Below, one piece after another: positions 5,385 through 9,960 of a stretch of DNA of 9,960 nucleotides. Positions within the stretch are counted from its first letter, which is position 1, and every line of letters begins with the position of its first letter. Source of the DNA: an uncultured Clostridia bacterium (GTDB lineage: Bacteria > Bacillota > Clostridia > Oscillospirales > Oscillospiraceae); the NCBI GenBank assembly GCA_946061345.1, contig CAMGRA010000027.1:1-9960 (forward strand), given 5' to 3'. The notes below the pieces were generated by a model that searched no databases, was not told the DNA's origin, and saw only the letters and a program-made list of their open reading frames with translations. Position numbers and translations under genes: made by a program.

Positions 5385-6779
5385 TCATTTCTCTCCCCGG
5401 CAAAGCTCCGCCAGGATCTCCAGAGCAGCAGGCACCCGGTCCAGGTCCAGACAGGCATAGTTGAAGATCATGCTGCCGCTGTCCGTGGGTACTGACTGAT
5501 AATCGCTCAAAAACCGCACGGAAAGGCCCCGGCCCTTTGCCGCCTCCCGCAGCTCCGCGTCGCTCAGCTTGCTTCGAAGCTGCAAAAGAAAATGGGTTCC
5601 GGCGCCCGCCTCCAAAATGCGGCAGTGCTTGCCAAGGGGGCTTTCCGCCACCAGCTCCATCAGCCGCTCCCGCTTGTCCCGGTAGCGCTTGCGCAGGCGG
5701 TTCAGGTGCTTTTCATAGGCCCCGGAGGAGATGAATCTGGCCAGAGTGTACTGCTCAAAGGTGGGAACGGCGCAGGCGTAGAAGCCCAGCGTGTCGCAAA
5801 AGCGCTCCATCAGTGTCCCCGGCAGGCAGACATAGGCGATACGCAGGGACGGCGCGATGGTCTGAGAGAAGGTGCTCAGGTACAGGACCCGTTCCCGGCT
5901 GTCCATGGAAAACAGCGGCGGCACGGGAGTACCGCTGTGGCGCAGCTCACTGTCGTAGTCATCCTCCAGAATGTAGCGCTCCGGCTGGGCATAGGCCCAT
6001 TGGAGCAGCTCGTTTCTGCGGCGGATAGGCATGACGATGCCCGTAGGATAGTGGTGGGCCGGAGAAATGTGGACGATATCCGCGCCGCTCTTTTTCAGTT
6101 CGCGGACACTGAGCCCCGCATCATCCAGAGGGATATGGCGCAATGTCACGTCATTGGCGTTGTAGATCTCGGTGATCTTGCGGTAGCCCGGGTCCTCGGC
6201 GGCATAGATCCGCTGTCTGCCCAGCAGCCCCACCATCAGGCCGTAGAGATGCTCGTTGCCCGCACCGACGATGATCCGTTCCGACGGCACCCGCATACCC
6301 CGGCTTTCATACAGATGGTCGGAAATGGCCCGGCGCAGCTCCGGTGCGCCGCGAAAATCCACCGGCCGCAGGATCTGCTGACCCTGCTCGGCCATGACCG
6401 TCCGCATGGTCTTGACCCAGACGGAGAAAGGAAAGGGCACGTCCTCCCCGCCGCCGCCGCTCAGATCCAGCAAGGGTGTCTGGGGCGGCGTTTCCGGTTC
6501 CGGCGGCAGCGGCGCAACGGTCAGCCGCGCCGTGTCGCCGATGGCGCAGACGTAGACGCCGCTGCGTTCCACCGCTCTGGCATAGCCCTCGGCGATGAGC
6601 TGGGCATAGGCCGTCTCCACCGTAACAACGCCCACACCAAGATTGGCCGCCAGCGCCCGTTTGGAGGGCAGACGATCCCCGGCCTTTAACACGCCGGACG
6701 CAATATCCGCCCGGATGTGGCGGTAGAGAGATATATAGAGGCTCTGGCCCCGGTCTTTTTCCAAAGTATATGTCAGCAT
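5385..6779 (-). CDS. MocR-type (GntR HTH + aminotransferase fold) regulator lacking the PLP lysine
   Basis: This 464-residue protein has a GntR winged helix (about 10-78, with LYISLYRHIRADIASG and LPSKRALAANLGV) joined by a proline-rich linker to a class I aminotransferase-fold domain (about 115-460). This is the MocR/GabR/PdxR architecture, in which PLP sensing controls vitamin B6, GABA or related genes. EDDYDSE (272-278) gives the expected cofactor-contacting D273 and Y275, and ISPAHHYPTGIVM (238-250) is typical. However, the segment usually reading FSKTLAPSLR reads FSQTIAPSLR: residue 306, codon CAG at 5864-5862, is glutamine where the Schiff-base lysine should be. PLP could therefore bind only non-covalently, or another ligand is sensed. 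ATG 6779 has AGGA 7 nt upstream. The gene is divergent from an ECF S component, its likely target, and operator-like repeats lie in the gap. Autoregulation is likely by position. Confidence 0.9.
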   Translation of the reverse strand: MLTYTLEKDRGQSLYISLYRHIRADIASGVLKAGDRLPSKRALAANLGVGVVTVETAYAQLIAEGYARAVERSGVYVCAIGDTARLTVAPLPPEPETPPQTPLLDLSGGGGEDVPFPFSVWVKTMRTVMAEQGQQILRPVDFRGAPELRRAISDHLYESRGMRVPSERIIVGAGNEHLYGLMVGLLGRQRIYAAEDPGYRKITEIYNANDVTLRHIPLDDAGLSVRELKKSGADIVHISPAHHYPTGIVMPIRRRNELLQWAYAQPERYILEDDYDSELRHSGTPVPPLFSMDSRERVLYLSTFSQTIAPSLRIAYVCLPGTLMERFCDTLGFYACAVPTFEQYTLARFISSGAYEKHLNRLRKRYRDKRERLMELVAESPLGKHCRILEAGAGTHFLLQLRSKLSDAELREAAKGRGLSVRFLSDYQSVPTDSGSMIFNYACLDLDRVPAALEILAELCRGEK

Positions 6780-6783
6780 GATC

Positions 6784-6827
6784 TGGTCCTATTAAAAATA
6801 ATATTTTTGGTTCTTTTAATAATACCA
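6784..6827. promoter_or_regulatory. Putative MocR operator: two direct repeats plus an inverted half-site
   Basis: Positions 6784-6799 (TGGTCCTATTAAAAAT) and 6808-6823 (TGGTTCTTTTAATAAT) agree at 13 of 16 bases, with 24 bp from repeat to repeat. An inverted ACCA follows at 6824-6827. Two direct sites plus an inverted one resembles the described GabR and PdxR operators. The second repeat covers the -35 region of the plus-strand promoter. The first abuts the regulator's own ribosome binding site, which suits activation of the ECF operon and autorepression. Binding by the neighbouring MocR protein is inferred. Confidence 0.55.
6798..6803 (-). promoter_or_regulatory. Possible -10 box of the MocR regulator gene
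   Basis: TATTAT on the minus strand (5 of 6 to consensus) would start transcription near 6791, only about 12 nt before the ATG. No good -35 is found 16-18 bp upstream. The box lies between and partly within the operator-like repeats. Confidence 0.3.
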
Positions 6828-6841
6828 GTTTGGAGTATAAT
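6812..6841 (+). promoter_or_regulatory. Promoter of the ECF S component operon
   Basis: A perfect -10 box TATAAT lies at 6836-6841. At 17-18 bp upstream there is only a poor -35 (CTTTTA at 6813-6818), and this falls inside the second operator-like repeat. A good -10 with a poor, covered -35 is typical of an activator-dependent promoter. The predicted start is near 6848. Confidence 0.6.
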
Positions 6842-6874
6842 CGTTTCATCTCAAGAAAGCAAGAGGAAAAAGCT

Positions 6875-7399
6875 ATGAAAAATCAAAATTTGAAAAGAAT
6901 GGTCCTGACGGCCCTGTTTACCGCCCTGACCTGCGTGGCGACCATGCTCATTCAGATCCAGATGCCCGCGACCCAGGGCTATGTCAACATCGGTGACTGC
7001 TTCGTGCTGCTGGGCGCATGGGTCCTCGGCCCGGTCTACGGCGCCTTTGCCGGCGGTGTCGGCTCTGCCCTTGCCGATCTCTTGGCCGGATACCCCCACT
7101 ACATCGCAGGCACTCTCGTCATCAAGGCGCTGATGGCGGTGATCGCCGCGCTGCTCTACCGCAAGCTGGGCGAGAAGAACACCTACCTCGGTCAGCTCGT
7201 CGGCGGCATTGCCGCAGAGCTTTGGATGGTGGCAGGCTACTTTATCTATGCCATGCTCATTCTCGGCAAGGGTATTGCCGCCGCCACCAGCATCCCCGGC
7301 AACCTGCTGCAGGGCGCTATCGGCATCGTCGCCGCCATTGCTCTGGTCGCCGCTCTGCGGGAAAGCAAAACCCTCGACAAGGTGAGCGCCAATGGATGA
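6875..7399 (+). CDS. ECF transporter S component (substrate-binding membrane subunit)
   Basis: This 174-residue, highly hydrophobic protein looks like the substrate-specific S subunit of an energy-coupling-factor vitamin transporter. About six membrane segments are visible (roughly 10-29, 38-55, 57-71, 78-96, 108-130 and 143-162). The first helix has an AxxxA pattern (A13, A17) of the kind that contacts EcfT. The GYVNIGDCFVLLGAWVLGPV (35-54) and YGAFAGGVGSALADLL (55-70) segments are typical of S components. The energizing EcfA/EcfT subunits are not in the window, so a shared (group II) module is expected. ATG 6875 has AGGA 7 nt upstream; an in-frame TTG at 6830 lies upstream of the -10 box and is rejected. 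Divergence from a MocR regulator suggests a vitamin B6-type or related substrate, but this is inferred from context. The stop overlaps the next gene by 8 bp. Confidence 0.85.
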   Translation: MKNQNLKRMVLTALFTALTCVATMLIQIQMPATQGYVNIGDCFVLLGAWVLGPVYGAFAGGVGSALADLLAGYPHYIAGTLVIKALMAVIAALLYRKLGEKNTYLGQLVGGIAAELWMVAGYFIYAMLILGKGIAAATSIPGNLLQGAIGIVAAIALVAALRESKTLDKVSANG

Positions 7400-7934
7400 A
7401 TTGAGAGCGCAGGCGGCCCAGGCTGCCCGGGAGCTGATCGAAAAGGCAAAGCTCAAACAGGGCCAGATCGTCGTGGTCGGCTGCTCCACCAGCGAGATCT
7501 GCGGCAGCCGTATCGGGTCGGATTCCCGTCCCGAGGTCGCCGAGACGGTGTTTCAGGCCATTGATTCCACCCTCCGCGAGGCGGGCATCTATCTGGCTGC
7601 CCAGTGCTGTGAGCATCTCAACCGCGCCATCATCGTTGAGCGGGAGGCCGTACCCAACGCGGACATCGTGAACGTTGTCCCCCAGCCCAAGGCCGGCGGC
7701 TCCTTTGCCACCGCTGCCTATCACAGCTTCCGCGACCCGGTGGCTCTGGAGGGCATCCGCGCCGACGCCGGTCTGGACATCGGAGGCACTCTCATCGGGA
7801 TGCACCTGAAGCAGGTCGCGGTGCCTGTTCGGCTGAGCCTCGACCACATCGGCAGCGCCATTTTGCTGGCGGCTCGGGTTCGCCCCAAATTCATCGGCGG
7901 CGTCCGGGCCATCTATGACCAGGAGCTTTTATAA
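7392..7934 (+). CDS. UPF0340 / TIGR01440 family protein (YwlG-like)
   Basis: This 180-residue protein is readily assigned to the UPF0340 family (B. subtilis YwlG), whose biochemical function is unknown. Conserved signatures run through it: VVGCSTSEICGSRIG (28-42), LAAQCCEHLNRA (68-79), VNVVPQPKAGGS (93-104), ADAGLDIGGTLIGMHLK (124-140), VPVR (144-147) and RPKFIGGVRAIY (164-175). The length is normal for the family. Conserved cysteines (C31, C73) and H75 could form a catalytic or metal site, which is inference. ATG 7392 has AAGGTG 7 nt upstream and overlaps the ECF S gene by 8 bp. The stop shares one base with the next start. The three genes from 6875 to 8545 are therefore likely one coupled operon, though nothing here links the family biochemically to transport. 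Confidence 0.92.
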   Translation: MDELRAQAAQAARELIEKAKLKQGQIVVVGCSTSEICGSRIGSDSRPEVAETVFQAIDSTLREAGIYLAAQCCEHLNRAIIVEREAVPNADIVNVVPQPKAGGSFATAAYHSFRDPVALEGIRADAGLDIGGTLIGMHLKQVAVPVRLSLDHIGSAILLAARVRPKFIGGVRAIYDQELL

Positions 7935-8545
7935 TGAACGATCTTCCCTTTTTCACTGCGGCTGACGGCATGGCAAGCCTGGTCCTTCGGGAAATTCCGA
8001 AGCGGGGAACGGCCTATGTGGTAGTCCGCTGCGTCTTCGGCAGTCAGGAGGGGCTTCTGCGCGACTGCGACAGCTTCTGCCGCAGCGCGGGAGCAAAGGA
8101 GATTCTCTACAGCGGCAATGCCGATTTTTCCGGTTTTGCCGCTGCTGCCTGTCTGACGGAGCGCGCCCTGCCCCGGGAGCGTCTGCCTGAGACTGCCGCC
8201 GCTGCGGTAGCGACGAAAGACCCACGCTGGGCGGAGCTCTACAACGAGCGCTTTGCCGCCGTCCCCGCCGCCAGGACTTACCACGCTGTGCCGGAGGGGG
8301 CTTACTTCGTCTATGACGGCGAAACGCTCATCGGTCTGGGCCAGGTCTGCGGAGACGAGATCGCCGCCGTCGCCTCCCTGCAAAAGGGACGCGGCAGGGA
8401 CTGCCTCTGTGCGCTGGTAGCAAAAACCGAAGGCCCGACGGTCCGGCTTTTGTGCGCCGAGGAGAATCTGCCCGCCGTTCGGCTCTATGACAGCCTGGGC
8501 TTCTCCCGGGGCGCGGTCAGGGAACGCTGGTACCGCAGGAAATAA
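7934..8545 (+). CDS. GNAT-family N-acetyltransferase
   Basis: This 203-residue protein has a weakly conserved N-terminal half and a GNAT-like C-terminal half. FVYDGETLIGLGQVCGDEIAAVASL (125-149) looks like the central beta strands. QKGRGRD (150-156) is in the place of the acetyl-CoA pyrophosphate-binding loop (R/QxxGxG/A). NLPAVRLYDSLGFSRG (178-193) is the usual motif B helix and strand, with Y185 in the position of the general acid. It probably acetylates an amine or a protein N-terminus, but the substrate cannot be read from the sequence. The start ATG overlaps the UPF0340 stop (TAATG), and no separate promoter is seen, so it is the last gene of the ECF operon. No terminator hairpin follows; the fba promoter begins 12 bp downstream. 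Confidence 0.75.
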   Translation: MNDLPFFTAADGMASLVLREIPKRGTAYVVVRCVFGSQEGLLRDCDSFCRSAGAKEILYSGNADFSGFAAAACLTERALPRERLPETAAAAVATKDPRWAELYNERFAAVPAARTYHAVPEGAYFVYDGETLIGLGQVCGDEIAAVASLQKGRGRDCLCALVAKTEGPTVRLLCAEENLPAVRLYDSLGFSRGAVRERWYRRK

Positions 8546-8557
8546 TTGAATAATCTC

Positions 8558-8585
8558 TTGCAATCCTTGTTTTTTGTGGTATAAT
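8558..8585 (+). promoter_or_regulatory. Extended -10 promoter of fba
   Basis: TTGCAA (8558-8563), a 16-bp spacer and a perfect TATAAT (8580-8585) preceded by TGG give an extended -10 promoter, suited to a strongly expressed glycolytic gene. Transcription should start near 8592. The in-frame ATG at 8584 overlaps the -10 and so cannot be the translation start. Confidence 0.75.
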
Positions 8586-8619
8586 GGCGTTGAATTTCAA
8601 AGACAAAGGAGATTTTGCT

Positions 8620-9558
8620 ATGCCTCTGGTAACTACAACTGAGATGTTCAAGAAGGCCTACAAGGGCGGCTACGCCATCGGCGCTTTCAACGTCAACAAC
8701 ATGGAGATCGTGCAGGGCATCACCGAAGCCTGCGCCGAGACCAGATCTCCCGTCATCCTGCAGGTGTCCAAGGGTGCCCGCGCCTACGCCAACCACACCT
8801 ATCTGACCAAGCTGGTGGAAGCGGCTGTCATTGAGAACCCCGACATTCCCATCGCGCTGCACCTGGATCACGGCCCCGATTTCGAGACCTGCAAGAGCTG
8901 CATCGACGGCGGCTTCACCTCCGTTATGATCGACGGCTCCAGCCTGCCCTTTGACGAGAACGTTAAGCTGGCCAAGCGCGTGGTCGAGTACGCTCATGAC
9001 CACGGCGTCGTGGTCGAGGCCGAGCTGGGCACCCTGGCCGGCATTGAGGACGAGGTCAACGTCTCCGCCGAGGACTCCTCCTATACCCGTCCCGAGGAAG
9101 TGGAAGAATTCGTCACCCGCACCGGCTGCGACTCCCTGGCCATCGCCATCGGCACCAGCCACGGCGCATATAAGTTCAAGCCCGGTACCAAGCCCCAGCT
9201 CCGCTTCGACATCCTGGAGGAAGTGGAAAAGCGCCTGCCCGGCTTCCCCATCGTGCTCCACGGTTCTTCCTCCGTGCCGCAGGAATTTGTGGAAATGATC
9301 AATACCTACGGCGGTGCAATGCCCGGCGCCATCGGTGTTCCCGAGGAGCAGCTCCGCGAGGCTGCGCGCATGGCGGTCTGCAAGATCAACATCGACTCCG
9401 ACCTGCGTCTTGCCATGACCGGCACCATCCGCAAGTATTTTGCGGAGCATCCGGATCATTTTGACCCGCGCCAGTACCTCAAGCCCGCCCGTGAGAACAT
9501 CAAGGCCATGGTCAAGCACAAGCTCATCGACGTGCTCGGCTGCAACGGCAAGGCTTAA
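8620..9558 (+). CDS. fba: Class II fructose-bisphosphate aldolase
   Basis: This 312-residue zinc enzyme reversibly cleaves fructose 1,6-bisphosphate into dihydroxyacetone phosphate and glyceraldehyde 3-phosphate in cytoplasmic glycolysis and gluconeogenesis. The signatures are complete: GAFNVNN (21-27); HLDHG (81-85), with the catalytic D83 and zinc ligand H84; EAELGTLAG (133-141); GTSHGAYKF (178-186), with zinc ligand H181; LHGSSSVP (213-220), with zinc ligand H214; and CKINIDSDLR, which binds substrate phosphate. The length is normal for the short class II type. ATG 8620 has AAAGGAG 8 nt upstream. Tagatose-bisphosphate aldolases (GatY/KbaY) are close relatives, but no galactitol or tagatose genes are nearby, so fructose bisphosphate is favoured. 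The gene is monocistronic by its own promoter and a strong terminator at 9567-9602. Confidence 0.95.
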   Translation: MPLVTTTEMFKKAYKGGYAIGAFNVNNMEIVQGITEACAETRSPVILQVSKGARAYANHTYLTKLVEAAVIENPDIPIALHLDHGPDFETCKSCIDGGFTSVMIDGSSLPFDENVKLAKRVVEYAHDHGVVVEAELGTLAGIEDEVNVSAEDSSYTRPEEVEEFVTRTGCDSLAIAIGTSHGAYKFKPGTKPQLRFDILEEVEKRLPGFPIVLHGSSSVPQEFVEMINTYGGAMPGAIGVPEEQLREAARMAVCKINIDSDLRLAMTGTIRKYFAEHPDHFDPRQYLKPARENIKAMVKHKLIDVLGCNGKA

Positions 9559-9566
9559 TCGTCATC

Positions 9567-9602
9567 AAAGCGCTGAAGGCTCCGGTCTTCGGCGCTTTTT
9601 TC
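9567..9602 (+). terminator. Intrinsic terminator of fba
   Basis: AAAGCGCTGAAG (9567-9578) pairs with CTTCGGCGCTTT (9587-9598) in a 12-bp stem with one G-T pair and an 8-nt loop, followed by a run of Ts (9596-9601). It starts 8 bp after the fba stop. Confidence 0.9.
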
Positions 9603-9675
9603 GGCGGCAGGGCTACCGCGCACCATACCGCAGTGGAAAAATAATCTCCGCCGGCAGCCGAAAAGTGAAAACTTC

Positions 9676-9704
9676 TTGCTTTTCGCCGCATAAAATGGTA
9701 TGAT
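9676..9704 (+). promoter_or_regulatory. Promoter of dapA
   Basis: TTGCTT (9676-9681) and TATGAT (9699-9704, 5 of 6) are spaced by 17 bp. TGG directly before the -10 makes it an extended -10 promoter like that of fba. The predicted start near 9711 gives a leader of about 33 nt containing AGGAGG. Confidence 0.6.
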
Positions 9705-9743
9705 TCAGTTGCAAGAATGTCAAAATGATCAGGAGGGTTTTTT

Positions 9744-9960
9744 ATGAAGAAGATCACAGGCTCTATCGTTGCGCTCGTTACACCCTTTAACGCCGACGGG
9801 TCTGTAGACGTGGTTCGTCTGCGGGAACTGGTCGATTGGCACATTGAAAACAAAACAGACGCGATTTTAGCCCTCGGCACCACCGGTGAGACCGCTTCCA
9901 CGACACTGGAGGAGGACATCAAGACCTTTGAGGTCGTCGTTGACCAGGTCAACGGCCGTC
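9744..9960 (+). CDS. dapA: 4-hydroxy-tetrahydrodipicolinate synthase, N-terminal part
   Basis: The first 72 codons of this gene are present; it runs off the window end. The product opens MKKITGSIVALVTPFNADGS (1-20) and contains LGTTGETAS. These are the hallmark of the class I aldolase superfamily member DapA, which condenses pyruvate with aspartate semialdehyde in the lysine and diaminopimelate pathway. The GTTGE segment supplies the threonine pair that binds the pyruvate carboxylate; the Schiff-base lysine lies beyond the window. ATG 9744 has AGGAGG (9731-9736) 7 nt upstream. A related N-acetylneuraminate lyase or another DapA-like lyase cannot be fully excluded from this part alone. Confidence 0.85.
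   Translation, partial: MKKITGSIVALVTPFNADGSVDVVRLRELVDWHIENKTDAILALGTTGETASTTLEEDIKTFEVVVDQVNGR

Noticed and set aside
5592..6689. 365-codon plus-strand ORF across the MocR gene
   Set aside because: It is antisense to a clear MocR protein, has low-complexity composition and shows no family match.
6830..6874. Earlier in-frame TTG for the ECF S component
   Set aside because: It is upstream of the -10 TATAAT and lacks a ribosome binding site.
6842..6874. Vitamin riboswitch before the ECF S component
   Set aside because: The leader is only about 30 nt, too short for a known vitamin riboswitch.
8584..8619. Earlier in-frame ATG for fba at 8584
   Set aside because: It lies within the TATAAT box, upstream of the predicted transcription start.
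8485..9519. 344-codon minus-strand ORF across fba
   Set aside because: It is a mirror of a strongly conserved aldolase; its glycine- and valine-rich product is a reverse-complement artefact.

Overview
The window looks like chromosomal DNA of a GC-rich, endospore-lineage Firmicute, most plausibly a gut Clostridia of the Oscillospirales type. This is inferred from the gene content: a YtvI-like sporulation membrane protein, a PheB/UPF0735 ACT protein, a YwlG/UPF0340 protein, a MocR regulator, an ECF-transporter S component and an SLH-type domain. Strong AGGAGG-like ribosome binding sites precede most starts. Species cannot be fixed from the sequence alone.

Layout. (1) Positions 20-3212, + strand: a tightly coupled three-gene unit of an ATP-grasp ligase, a PHP-domain phosphoesterase and a NodB-type polysaccharide deacetylase with a C-terminal SLH-like domain. 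Both junctions are ATGA overlaps, which suggests one envelope or glycan-modifying pathway whose substrate is unknown. (2) Positions 3199-3355: a 157-bp non-coding palindromic element with about 25-bp imperfect terminal inverted repeats and a chain of internal hairpins. It supplies the last codons and stop of the deacetylase. (3) Positions 3388-4236, - strand: a terminator, a small acyl-carrier-like protein with a displaced serine, and a PheB-like ACT protein. (4) Positions 4328-5374, + strand: the YtvI/AI-2E-family membrane protein, transcribed divergently from the ACT gene out of overlapping promoters. (5) Positions 5385-6779, - strand: a MocR-type regulator whose expected PLP-binding lysine is glutamine. 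It is divergent from a + strand operon (6875-8545) of an ECF S component, a UPF0340 protein and a GNAT acetyltransferase. The 95-bp gap carries two direct TGGT repeats plus one inverted ACCA half-site, like known MocR operators. (6) Positions 8620-9558: class II fructose-bisphosphate aldolase with its own extended -10 promoter and a strong terminator. (7) Position 9744 to the window end: the start of dapA with its own promoter.

Most genes are ordinary. The points most worth a second look are the TIR-bounded palindromic element that ends a gene, the MocR protein lacking its Schiff-base lysine together with its operator-like divergent region, the acyl-carrier-like protein lacking a canonical DSL motif, and the ATP-grasp/PHP/deacetylase cassette.
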